In this document: positions 1-6,496 of the stretch, one piece after another
Layout of the letters: every line of letters begins with the position of its first letter
How positions within the stretch are numbered: position 1 is the first letter of the stretch
Program-made: the position numbers and the translations under genes
NCBI GenBank assembly: GCA_937915285.1
Contig: CALDNG010000357.1
Span: 1 to 9,630, forward strand
Reading direction: 5' to 3'
Length of the DNA: 9,630 nt
Source of the DNA: an uncultured Desulfomonile sp.
GTDB taxonomy: Bacteria; Desulfobacterota; Desulfomonilia; Desulfomonilales; Desulfomonilaceae
Notes under the pieces: model-generated
What the model saw: only the letters and a program-made list of their open reading frames with translations
Told to the model about the DNA's origin: nothing
Databases searched by the model: none

Positions 1-805
1 AGTCTATACCGCCGCTCAGAAACACGCCCAGTGGAACGTCACTTATGAGACGCTTTCTTACCGCCTGTTTGAGCAACTCGATGGTTGTCTCGCAGGCCTC
101 TCTTTCTGAAAACCGGGCTTCATCGACCGGCATGGGCAAGTCCCAGAATTTTTTGGTATTGACCTGACCATCCTTAAAGATCAGAAAATGTCCGGGCTCA
201 AGCTTGAACACATTCCGGAAAATTGTCTGCGGTGTTGGAACATATTCATAGGCCAGGAATCTCGCCACCGCATTCCTCTCAATCTCAAGCCCCAGGAATG
301 GGAGTCTACGGAAGGCCGTAAGTTCTGAGGCAAATGCGAAGACTCCGTTTTGCAAAGTATAATAAAAAGGTTTCTTTCCCATTCTGTCGCGTGCTGCAAA
401 TAGTGACTTTGAACGGTTGTCCCACAATGCAAAAGAAAACATTCCCTCAAATTGCTCCAGGCATTCAGTCCCCCATTTGAGGTAGGCCTGGAGCAGAACC
501 TCGGTATCGGATCTGGTCCTGAAGCCAACACCTTTCCTGGAGAGAATGTCCCTGATCTCCTGAAAATTGTAGATCTCTCCGTTGTACACTACTGTGACCG
601 ACTGATCAGGTGAACTCATTGGCTGGGAGCCAGTGACCAGGTCGATAATGCTTAAACGTCTGTGCCCCAGCGCTGCCTGGCCTTCTATCCACAAACCGCT
701 ACCGTCAGGGCCCCTTCGAAACAAGGCCGCAGTCATGGAATCCAGCCATTGGGTCTGATCATCACGGCTTCCAGGGGCGTTTATAAATCCTGCTATTCCA
801 CACAC
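1..805 (-). CDS. asnB: Asparagine synthase (glutamine-hydrolysing), 5' part only
   Basis: Transfers the amide nitrogen of glutamine to an aspartate-type carboxylate with ATP, in the cytosol. I translated the minus strand from a GTG at 805-803; 268 residues lie in the window and the gene continues past base 1. The start gives Met-Cys-Gly-Ile-Ala-Gly, putting the class II amidotransferase nucleophile at Cys2. Further glutaminase signatures are HRRLSIIDL (Arg49), YNGEIYNF (Asn75-Gly76-Glu77) and RSDTE (Asp100). The synthase domain begins near residue 210, and the last visible residues, SGGID (264-268), are the start of the ATP pyrophosphatase P-loop. No stop or frameshift interrupts it. The ribosome site before the GTG is weak, which fits coupling to the glycosyltransferase gene ending 30 bases upstream. 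Members next to glycosyltransferases often belong to surface polysaccharide clusters and may amidate a sugar or other acid rather than make asparagine. The family is certain; the substrate is not. Confidence 0.95.
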   Translation of the reverse strand, partial: MCGIAGFINAPGSRDDQTQWLDSMTAALFRRGPDGSGLWIEGQAALGHRRLSIIDLVTGSQPMSSPDQSVTVVYNGEIYNFQEIRDILSRKGVGFRTRSDTEVLLQAYLKWGTECLEQFEGMFSFALWDNRSKSLFAARDRMGKKPFYYTLQNGVFAFASELTAFRRLPFLGLEIERNAVARFLAYEYVPTPQTIFRNVFKLEPGHFLIFKDGQVNTKKFWDLPMPVDEARFSEREACETTIELLKQAVRKRLISDVPLGVFLSGGID

Positions 806-835
806 TATATTTGCACCGGATCTTTCAGAAGTTTG

Positions 836-1876
836 TCAACCGTTGGGAATCATGGAGCGTAGCTTTTCGGCCATCCTGGGATTTCCGAAGAAATCACCAC
901 GCTCTACATTAGCTCGATATTCGTCAAGTCTAAGTTCAAAATCAGTAAACGTCTTCTCATTGGGCCTAACCTCTGACGAATAATCTCCATATCCCAGGTG
1001 TTTTATCATGAAGGCGTTCAACGTCTGCTCGTAGGCAAGACGGATCGGAAAGCACAGTACGGGTTTCCTGTAATGAAGTGACTCGGATATGACATTGTGC
1101 CCCCCATTGACAATCGCATATTTGCAGGTCGACAAGTCCTCCAGAAAGCCCTCGACGCTGTTGGCCTTGAATTCAAGGTTTTTCCGGCTAGGTTTGGCCC
1201 CAAATCCATAAATCCGGTAAGATGCCCCTGTATTGCCTAGCGTCTCGAGCAACGGGAGAAACGATGGAGATGTCTGATAAACGAGCACGTGATCGCCCGC
1301 CGAATCAGTGAAGTTACGGACCACGGGGCGCAAAACCGACGGTGTGACCTGAGTGCGTGAAGGATCCTTGGGGGTGAGGCTGAAAAAAGAGGTCACGATA
1401 TATTTGTCAGCATTGCTATACAAGAATTTTAACGGCGCTTTAAGAAGCAGCCTGCCCAAAACTCCACCAGGATCAACCGGCCAATCGCACTCCGTCAGTA
1501 TGTGCTGGTGATCAACGCTGACGCACGGGATTCCAAGACGCCTGGCCGCCAAAGGAGTGAAATATTCATAATTCGAAAGAACCAGGTCAGGGGAAAAATC
1601 CCTCAATATCCCTTCAATGTGATTGAGGACAGAATTTCTCCGGAAAAGTATCCTGCAACCGTTGTATATGGTAGATTTTAAGTCTACCTGATTATTTGAA
1701 TAATACGTGGACATCATAGGAATTTCCACGGTGTCATAACCGAGCTTGGAAATCTGGGTGATCTTGCCGCCACCCAAGAAAAGGAACTCGTGCTCAGGCA
1801 ACAATGAAGCCACGATTGATGAAAAGGTTATATGTCCCATGGCGTCACCCATGACGCCAAACGCTATTTTTGCCAA
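836..1876 (-). CDS. GT-B fold glycosyltransferase, MurG/GT28-like
   Basis: Predicted to transfer a sugar from a nucleotide donor to a cell-envelope acceptor at the cytosolic face of the membrane. The 346-residue product has the two-domain GT-B layout. The N-terminal domain opens with KIAFGVMGDAMGH (3-15), the glycine-rich turn of this group. The C-terminal domain carries the donor-binding region NGGHNVISES (257-266) followed by KPVLCFP and EQTLNA (283-288), as in MurG-like and Glyco_trans_1_3 proteins. There is no signal peptide or clear membrane segment. The start codon is TTG (1876-1874), supported by an AAGGAAGAG ribosome site 8 bases upstream and by agreement with the family N-terminus. 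The frame stays open upstream of the TTG, but with no better start. The stop lies 30 bases before asparagine synthase, so the two are probably co-transcribed. It is unlikely to be MurG itself given the low overall resemblance and the neighbour. Acceptor and donor cannot be read from the sequence. Confidence 0.85.
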   Translation of the reverse strand: MAKIAFGVMGDAMGHITFSSIVASLLPEHEFLFLGGGKITQISKLGYDTVEIPMMSTYYSNNQVDLKSTIYNGCRILFRRNSVLNHIEGILRDFSPDLVLSNYEYFTPLAARRLGIPCVSVDHQHILTECDWPVDPGGVLGRLLLKAPLKFLYSNADKYIVTSFFSLTPKDPSRTQVTPSVLRPVVRNFTDSAGDHVLVYQTSPSFLPLLETLGNTGASYRIYGFGAKPSRKNLEFKANSVEGFLEDLSTCKYAIVNGGHNVISESLHYRKPVLCFPIRLAYEQTLNAFMIKHLGYGDYSSEVRPNEKTFTDFELRLDEYRANVERGDFFGNPRMAEKLRSMIPNG

Positions 1877-2094
1877 ATCTGTCGCTCTTCCTTCAGCCTG
1901 AAACGGGCATAGTCTTTGTCCCGGAAACCGGACGCCACCGTGTGTGAACCAGAAACCGGTTCCCGAACAACCATTGAAGATACTGGAAACGCCGCATGCC
2001 TGTTTGAGCGCCGTATCCCTGGATTAGTCCGTATACTGAACGGTTCAATACTGATGGCTCCAGACTATCCACAACGCGCAAGGTTGTCAATCCG

Positions 2095-2116
2095 GCGCGC
2101 TTGCGCTGGAGCGCGC
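2095..2116. repeat. GC-rich 7-bp inverted repeat
   Basis: GCGCGCT at 2095-2101 and AGCGCGC at 2110-2116 form a perfect 7-bp stem with an 8-base loop. No T-run follows on either strand, so it is not a typical intrinsic terminator. It could be a protein site or a barrier between the divergent units. Nothing else supports a role. Confidence 0.4.
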
Positions 2117-2195
2117 ATCAGCTTTAGGTTACTGGAATTAGGGCATTTATGGTCAATATGTCTATACATGGTTTCATAACGGGTCGCCCTGGGGC

Positions 2196-2261
2196 TGAAA
2201 ATGTTTCAAAATAAAACATATTTTTGATGTAAAACATATTTTTTATGTTTCAGTTTGAAAC
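2196..2261. promoter_or_regulatory. Dense direct and inverted repeat cluster, candidate operator array
   Basis: The block contains an 18-bp tandem direct repeat with one mismatch (2213-2230 and 2231-2248). It has four AAACAT/ATGTTT half-sites: ATGTTT at 2201 and 2245, AAACAT at 2214 and 2232, with offsets of 13, 18 and 13 bases. A perfect 7-bp inverted repeat, AAACATA (2232-2238) and TATGTTT (2244-2250), has a TTTTT spacer. TGAAA/TTTCA pairs with 3-base spacers sit at both edges (2196-2208 and 2248-2260). The right edge lies where a -35 region would fall for the -10 box at 2272. Its position upstream of the sensor kinase gene suggests a regulator-binding site controlling the phosphorelay operon. 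The regulator is unknown. Confidence 0.5.
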
Positions 2262-2277
2262 GTCAATGCGCTATACT
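2247..2277 (+). promoter_or_regulatory. Probable promoter of the kinase operon
   Basis: TATACT at 2272-2277 matches 5 of 6 bases of the sigma-70 -10 consensus. No good -35 box is found at the usual distance: with a 17-base spacer the hexamer is TTCAGT (2249-2254), 3 of 6. The inverted repeat GTTTCA-N3-TGAAAC (2247-2261) occupies that place. A weak -35 overlapped by a symmetric site suggests an activator- or repressor-controlled promoter. Transcription would begin near 2284, leaving a leader of about 93 bases. Confidence 0.4.
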
Positions 2278-2301
2278 CATATCAGGTCATAGGGAAGTGC
2301 G

Positions 2302-2345
2302 TAATCCAAAAATGTAAGAGGTTCACCGAACCCGACACAGGATTA
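2302..2345 (+). promoter_or_regulatory. Foldable 5' leader upstream of the kinase gene
   Basis: TAATCC (2302-2307) pairs with GGATTA (2340-2345), and inside this GGTTC (2320-2324) pairs with GAACC (2328-2332) across a 3-base loop. The nested stems lie between the predicted transcription start and the ribosome site (AAGGGA, about 2365-2370). No T-run follows, so if functional it would act on translation or mRNA stability. The stems are short and could be chance. Confidence 0.25.
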
Positions 2346-2376
2346 GGACTCTAGCCCACGCAAAAGGGAACACCCA

Positions 2377-4116
2377 ATGAGGCCGTCAATGAAATTGAGG
2401 CAGTCAATAAGTCAAATCTTTTCAGGCTTGGCAGAGGTTCCTGACCAGGAAAACGCTCCCATTCGCTACAACATAGTCCGGCGGAACATGACTGTTCTCA
2501 TGCTGCTCATCACGCTTGTGCCACTGACGTTGATGACAGTAATCAACTATTACGAATACCGTTCCGTGTTGCGGGACGAGATAGTCACACCCCAGAAGGT
2601 TCTGGTCAACAAGGCCAAACACTCGATCGAGCTATTCCTTGCCAACAGGCTGGCGACAGTCAATTTCATCGCTTCCGCGTACACCTTTGAAGAGCTTGCG
2701 GACGAGGCCAATCTCAACCGCATATTCAGAGTTCTCAAGAGGGAATTCGAGGGATTTGTCGATCTGGGCCTTATAGACTCCGCCGGGCTTCAGGTGAGTT
2801 ATGCTGGTCCGTACAAGCTTCAGGGCAAGGATTATTCGGAACAGACATGGTTTGAGCATGTTCGTGTCAACGGGACATACATTAGCGACGTGTTCAAGGG
2901 TTACAGGCGCTTTCCCCACCTGGCGCTGGCCGTGCAGCATCTACCGGAGAACGGCAAATCCTGGATAGTCCGTGCGACGATCAACACTGCGAAGCTCGAT
3001 GAGCTTATAGCCTCCATGGGGCTGGACCATGAGAGTGACGCCTTTCTGGTGAATAAGGAGGGCATCCTTCAGACAAATTCGAAATATTATGGTCAGGCCC
3101 TGGAGCAGTGTCCGTGTGTGCCGTCGGTGAGTTATGAGCCAACGGTTGTGGAAAAGACAGATCCCAAGGGCCGGGCAATAATACTTACCTACGCCTACTT
3201 CCCAAGCACAAACTTCATCTTCATGCTAATCAAGCCGCAGGCCCAGGTGATGAAGGCATGGTACACCCTCAAGGCCGATCTCTTCATAGTATTCCTGATC
3301 AGTGTAGCGGTAATAGTGGTGGTAGTGCTGAGGCTGACCAAAACAATGTTCCAGAGGATGAAGGAATCGGATGATAAGCGGGCGCTAGCACTGCGTGAAA
3401 TGGAGCATAACCACAAGCTGTCATCAATAGGCCGACTGGCGGCCGGGGTGGCTCACGAGATAAACAACCCCCTGGCGGTGATCAATGAGAAGGCCGGTCT
3501 TATGAAGGACCTCATAGAGTTTACGCCGGATTTCCCTGACAAAGAGAGGTTCCTTGGGCCGGTAGGGACCATAATAGGGTCGGTGGACAGGTGCAGGGCC
3601 ATAACCCACAGGCTGCTCGGGTTTGCCCGGCGCATGGATGTTGAAATACAGGTCCTGGATGTGAACGACGTAATCCGTGAGACCATCGGATTCCTGGAGA
3701 AGGAAGCCCTCTACAGAAACATTAAGCTCAATCTGAAATTTGCCCGGGAATTACCCCGGATAGAATCCGATCGTGGTCAACTCCAGCAGGTTTTCCTGAA
3801 CATACTCAATAATGCGCTCCAGGCAATGGACGACGGTGGGACCGTATCGGTTGCCACATTCGAACGCGATGAACAATCCATCGGAGTGACCATTCAGGAT
3901 ACCGGACACGGAATGTCCGACGAGACGTTAAAGCACATTTTTGAGCCGTTTTTCACAACAAAGTCATCAGGTAAGGGCACCGGACTCGGGCTGTCCATCA
4001 CTTACGGGCTGGTCAAAAAACTCGGGGGTGATGTCGATGTCCAGAGCAAACCAGGCAAGGGGACCAGATTCACCGTTTATCTGCCCGTAAAACAACAGGA
4101 ATCACAGGGGAGCTGA
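2377..4116 (+). CDS. Membrane sensor histidine kinase with Cache-like periplasmic domain
   Basis: Sensor of a two-component phosphorelay, located in the inner membrane. The 579-residue product has a cytosolic N-terminus, a first membrane segment at about 38-57, an extracytoplasmic region at about 59-298, a second segment at about 302-320, and a cytosolic catalytic core. The extracytoplasmic part has double-Cache features: a long first helix, FVDLGLIDSAGLQVSYAGPY (127-146), and DYSEQTWF (152-159). In the core the H-box GVAHEINNPLAVI (357-369) gives phospho-acceptor His360. The N-box NILNNA is at 475-480, G1 DTGHG at 508-512, the F-box EPFFTTK at 523-529 and G2 GKGTGLGL at 532-539; all ATP-binding boxes are intact. 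There is no HAMP, PAS or attached receiver domain. ATG 2377 follows an AAGGGA ribosome site; a second ATG four codons on (2389) is possible. One base separates its stop from the next gene, so translation is probably coupled. Cache domains commonly bind small organic ligands, but the ligand here is not visible. Confidence 0.95.
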   Translation: MRPSMKLRQSISQIFSGLAEVPDQENAPIRYNIVRRNMTVLMLLITLVPLTLMTVINYYEYRSVLRDEIVTPQKVLVNKAKHSIELFLANRLATVNFIASAYTFEELADEANLNRIFRVLKREFEGFVDLGLIDSAGLQVSYAGPYKLQGKDYSEQTWFEHVRVNGTYISDVFKGYRRFPHLALAVQHLPENGKSWIVRATINTAKLDELIASMGLDHESDAFLVNKEGILQTNSKYYGQALEQCPCVPSVSYEPTVVEKTDPKGRAIILTYAYFPSTNFIFMLIKPQAQVMKAWYTLKADLFIVFLISVAVIVVVVLRLTKTMFQRMKESDDKRALALREMEHNHKLSSIGRLAAGVAHEINNPLAVINEKAGLMKDLIEFTPDFPDKERFLGPVGTIIGSVDRCRAITHRLLGFARRMDVEIQVLDVNDVIRETIGFLEKEALYRNIKLNLKFARELPRIESDRGQLQQVFLNILNNALQAMDDGGTVSVATFERDEQSIGVTIQDTGHGMSDETLKHIFEPFFTTKSSGKGTGLGLSITYGLVKKLGGDVDVQSKPGKGTRFTVYLPVKQQESQGS

Positions 4117-4117
4117 C

Positions 4118-4489
4118 ATGGCTGATTTAAAGGTAATGCTGGTGGATGACGAGCAGGAATTTGCCACTACCCTCGCAGAGAGACTTCGTATGCGTGGCAT
4201 AGAAACAGTCACAGCCTTTGACGGCGAGGAGGCCCTGAAGTTAATGGCTGCACAGAGGCCGAATGTCGTTGTGCTCGACATAATGATGCCTGGGATGAGC
4301 GGTCTGCAGGTGCTTGGGAAAGTAACAGCCATGTACCCGGATCTTCCAGTCATCCTGCTAACAGGTATAGGCTCAACCAGTGAGGGCATAGCAGGCATGA
4401 AAATCGGCGCTCACGACTACCTGATGAAACCGCTTCAGATAGAGGAACTCATAGAAAAAATTCGGTCAGCCGCCGCAAAGCGGATCTGA
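4118..4489 (+). CDS. Single-domain response regulator 1 (receiver only)
   Basis: A CheY/Spo0F/DivK-type phospho-receiver of 123 residues with nothing after the receiver fold. Key residues are present: acidic pair Asp10-Asp11, phospho-acceptor Asp54 in VVLDIMMPG, Thr82 and Lys104 in YLMKP. The start lies one base after the kinase stop (TGA C ATG), so this is the most likely first acceptor from His360. With no DNA-binding or enzymatic output it must act by protein contact or pass the phosphate on. Its alpha-4 segment (GIAGMKIGAHDYL) is close to the third receiver (GIAGMKLGAFDYL) and unlike the second, which suggests that the first and third share a paralogous origin or partner surface. Confidence 0.93.
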   Translation: MADLKVMLVDDEQEFATTLAERLRMRGIETVTAFDGEEALKLMAAQRPNVVVLDIMMPGMSGLQVLGKVTAMYPDLPVILLTGIGSTSEGIAGMKIGAHDYLMKPLQIEELIEKIRSAAAKRI

Positions 4490-4509
4490 AGAAAAATAGG
4501 GGCCATCCA

Positions 4510-5166
4510 GTGAAAGACACTCTTTTTATAGGCAAGATTACCGCTACCGCGACCCATGAAATAAAAAACGTCCTTGCGATCATCAGGGAATCAGGCGGAC
4601 TGATGCAGGATTTTCTTAACATGGTTCCAGATGGGGTGTTCCAGCATAAGGACAGGTTCCTGAAGATTCTTTCAAACATCGAGGAACAGGTGGTCAGGGG
4701 AGATGATATATCCACCCAGCTTAACAGGTTCGGCCATGCCCCTGATACCGATGTATCCTCGGAGAACACCGGTGAAATGATCGACCAGATGATAGAACTG
4801 ACCAAAAGGATAGCGAAGGCCAGACAAATGACCTTCAGGAACGCTTCTGGTAAGAATCATGTCCTGCTGAGGTGTGATCCGCTAAAGGTGAGGAAGCTGA
4901 TTTTCCAGGGCATGCAGTTCCTAATGGCTTATGGAACGCCCGGCGACGACATCGCGGTCAGGTCTTCGACAAGAGATGGAAAGAAAGTCGTGATAGAATT
5001 CGACCCGGGAACGCAAAAAATTACAAGTGTTGAGATAAAGAAGCTTATGACTTCCGAAGAATGGAAAGATCTGGAACTGACCGCTGAAAGCCTGAACTCG
5101 AGGGCTGGCATGGATCATGAGTCAGGTGTGCTGTGTCTGGAGTTCACAAATCTGAACACCATCTGA
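4510..5166 (+). CDS. Degenerate histidine kinase-like protein, candidate histidine phosphotransferase
   Basis: A 218-residue soluble protein starting at GTG 4510, with AGGGG about 7 bases upstream. The N-terminus aligns with the dimerisation/phospho-acceptor helix of the kinase encoded upstream: IGKITATATHEIKNVLAII (7-25) against IGRLAAGVAHEINNPLAVI, giving His16 as acceptor. The next segment also matches, MVPDGVFQHKDRFL (38-51) against FTPDFPDKERFL, so the two acceptor domains look paralogous. The C-terminal half is placed like an ATPase domain, but the N-box is replaced (CDPLKVRKLIFQGMQFLMA at 122-140, no catalytic Asn), G1 is reduced to DPGT (165-168), and no F-box or G2 box is present. 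It therefore should not bind ATP and probably relays phosphate between receivers, as ChpT and Spo0B do with a similar architecture. It lies 20 bases after the first receiver gene. A phosphatase or adaptor role is also possible. The relation to kinases is well supported; the function is inferred. Confidence 0.75.
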   Translation: MKDTLFIGKITATATHEIKNVLAIIRESGGLMQDFLNMVPDGVFQHKDRFLKILSNIEEQVVRGDDISTQLNRFGHAPDTDVSSENTGEMIDQMIELTKRIAKARQMTFRNASGKNHVLLRCDPLKVRKLIFQGMQFLMAYGTPGDDIAVRSSTRDGKKVVIEFDPGTQKITSVEIKKLMTSEEWKDLELTAESLNSRAGMDHESGVLCLEFTNLNTI

Positions 5167-5299
5167 TCGGAAGAGGTCTATAATCCATGCACGGCGCATT
5201 GGTATGATTTTTCCTATAAGAACTGGCTAGCGCCAACCGGTCCGGATCAAAGTCGAAAAACAGCAAGAGTGTGCAATCAATAGTCTTCTGGAGGATATT
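5167..5299 (+). promoter_or_regulatory. 133-base gap with a possible internal promoter
   Basis: A perfect TATAAT lies at 5179-5184, directly after the preceding stop, but no acceptable -35 box is found 16-18 bases upstream. A short hairpin, TGGC-tagc-GCCA (5224-5235), has no T-run. This is the longest gap within the signalling cluster, so the last two receiver genes may have their own transcript. Confidence 0.25.
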
Positions 5300-5755
5300 A
5301 TGAAGGAATTCAAGGTGTTGATGGTTGATGATGAGGAGGAGTTCGTCAGGACTCTGGATGAACGTGTAAAGATGAGGAACCTCGACTCGAATGTAGCGCT
5401 GAGTGGCGAGGAAGCTCTGGAATTTCTTGAGAAAGAGGCTCCTGATGTGATGCTGCTCGACCTCAAGATGCCCGGGATGGACGGGATGGAGGTTTTGAGA
5501 CGGGCGAGGGAGGCTTATCCAGGCGTACAGGTTGTCATGCTCACGGGACATGGGTCTGACCAGGATGAAGCAGAAGCAAGAAGACTCGGAGTTTTCGATT
5601 ATCTCAGAAAGCCAATCCCTATCGAAAAACTTATGAAGGTGCTCAAGGCGGCTTACGAGAAAAAAGTTCAGGAATCCATGGTGGCAGCCACTTTCGCTGA
5701 AGCAGGAGAATTCGGAACCGCCCAGGAAATCATGGACAAAAACAAAAAGCGGTAA
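5300..5755 (+). CDS. Single-domain response regulator 2 with C-terminal tail
   Basis: A 151-residue receiver protein. The acidic pair is Asp10-Asp11, the phospho-acceptor Asp54 in LLDLKMPGMDG, the conserved Thr is Thr82 and the Lys is Lys104 in YLRKP. The receiver ends near residue 121. The last 30 residues form a charged tail containing FAEAGEFGTAQEIMD (132-146) with no known output domain. The alpha-4 face (GSDQDEAEARRLGVFDYL) differs from the other two receivers here, so it probably meets a different partner. The ribosome site TTCTGGAGG (5286-5294) sits 5 bases before the ATG, the same arrangement as at the third receiver gene. It could be the terminal acceptor of the relay, or the target of the phosphotransferase-like protein encoded just upstream. 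Confidence 0.93.
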   Translation: MKEFKVLMVDDEEEFVRTLDERVKMRNLDSNVALSGEEALEFLEKEAPDVMLLDLKMPGMDGMEVLRRAREAYPGVQVVMLTGHGSDQDEAEARRLGVFDYLRKPIPIEKLMKVLKAAYEKKVQESMVAATFAEAGEFGTAQEIMDKNKKR

Positions 5756-5773
5756 TCAATTCTGGAGGTTGAA

Positions 5774-6202
5774 ATGTCTGTCAAGGTTCTTATTGTTGAT
5801 GACGAGGAGAACTTTGTGGAGCTTCTGGCCGAAAGGCTCGAAGCGCGGGGCTTCCTGGTCAGAACAGCCCTCAATGGATCTGATGCGGTTTCAATAGTAG
5901 GCTCGGAGGACATAGATGTGGTCCTTCTCGATGTCATGATGCCAGGGAAAGACGGTGTAACAACTTTGCGGGAAATGAAACAGGTAAGACCGCTGACAGA
6001 AGTGATAATGCTTACCGGCCACGGAACCGTCGAAACAGGTATAGCCGGAATGAAGCTGGGCGCCTTTGATTACCTTCTTAAACCATCCGACATTGAAGCC
6101 CTGCAGAAAAAGCTCAGCGAGGCTTACAAGAGAAAAGAAGCCCAGGAAAACAGGATCAAGCAGGCCGAGGTAGACAGGATAGTCGGCTCCATGGGCTGGT
6201 AG
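5774..6202 (+). CDS. Single-domain response regulator 3
   Basis: A 142-residue receiver protein. The acidic pair is Asp9-Asp10, the phospho-acceptor Asp53 in LLDVMMPGKDG, the conserved Thr is Thr81 and the Lys is Lys103 in YLLKP. A helical, charged tail (about 113-142, rich in Lys, Glu and Gln) follows the receiver and has no recognised domain. It starts 18 bases after the second receiver gene, with ribosome site TTCTGGAGG (5760-5768) and a 5-base spacer. The alpha-4 segment GIAGMKLGAFDYL matches that of the first receiver. It is the last gene of the signalling cluster and is followed by a foldable, T-rich region that may end the transcript. Confidence 0.93.
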   Translation: MSVKVLIVDDEENFVELLAERLEARGFLVRTALNGSDAVSIVGSEDIDVVLLDVMMPGKDGVTTLREMKQVRPLTEVIMLTGHGTVETGIAGMKLGAFDYLLKPSDIEALQKKLSEAYKRKEAQENRIKQAEVDRIVGSMGW

Positions 6203-6240
6203 ATACCTAAGACTTTTCAGTTCCATGTCGAAACTTTCCC

Positions 6241-6302
6241 AACTGGTAATCAGCCTTGTAAAAACAGGGCCGCCAATCCGGCGATAAAAAAGACCAGTTT
6301 TT
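6241..6302 (+). terminator. Branched terminator-like or attenuator structure
   Basis: An outer stem AACTGGT (6241-6247) with ACCAGTT (6293-6299) encloses a hairpin GCCTTGT-aaaa-ACAGGGC (6253-6270, 7 pairs with one G-U) and a short hairpin CGCC/GGCG (6271-6283). The outer stem runs into TTTTT (6298-6302). The position just after the third receiver gene fits a transcription end, and the branched shape would also allow attenuation of the permease operon. It is not a classical simple terminator because the closing loop is 45 bases long. Confidence 0.4.
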
Positions 6303-6330
6303 CACCTAAAAATATCAAAAGGAACCAGAG

Positions 6331-6363
6331 ATGAAAACCTGGCTTAGAGCTTTTAACAACTAA
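6331..6363 (+). CDS. Possible ten-residue leader peptide
   Basis: ATG at 6331 opens a frame of ten codons (MKTWLRAFNN) ending in TAA at 6361-6363, preceded by AAAAGGA about 8 bases upstream. It lies between the branched structure and the permease gene. There is no run of one amino acid that would mark a classical attenuation peptide. A frame this short can easily arise by chance. Confidence 0.15.
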   Translation: MKTWLRAFNN

Positions 6364-6496
6364 AAATCCCGCTTCCCGAAATCCTGACTTTTCACGCAAG
6401 ACAGGATGCCAACGCAGATAAATAGGGACATTGATTGTTGAACGCTGTGTCCAGCTTCATCCTTGTATAAACTTGACTAAAATACAGGAGTTTATT

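Larger units (their letters stand above)
1877..2376. other. Divergent intergenic region, about 500 bases, no gene supported
   Basis: This separates the leftward glycosyltransferase/asparagine synthase pair from the rightward kinase operon and must hold both promoters. Open frames of 65 and 87 codons exist on the two strands, but they overlap each other, lack ribosome sites and resemble nothing I know. The left half is GC-balanced with one hairpin (2095-2116). The right half is AT-rich and carries the repeat cluster and promoter described separately. I could not find a convincing leftward promoter. Confidence 0.7.
6203..6496 (+). other. 294-base intergenic region between the phosphorelay and transport genes
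   Basis: It holds a branched inverted-repeat structure (6241-6302) and a ten-codon open frame with a ribosome site (6331-6363), both described separately. Near its end TATAAA (6466-6471) resembles a -10 box, but the nearest -35-like hexamer TTGAAC (6438-6443) is 22 bases away, which is too far for a normal sigma-70 promoter. No sigma-54 type -24/-12 pair was found. Confidence 0.5.

Noticed and set aside
836..1876. Assignment of the glycosyltransferase as MurG of peptidoglycan synthesis
   Set aside because: It shares the fold and the donor-site pattern, but it lacks the division/cell-wall neighbourhood and sits beside asparagine synthase instead.
1893..2179. Open frames of 65 codons (minus) and 87 codons (plus) in the divergent intergenic region
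   Set aside because: They overlap on opposite strands, lack ribosome sites, show no familiar motif and have composition typical of noncoding sequence.
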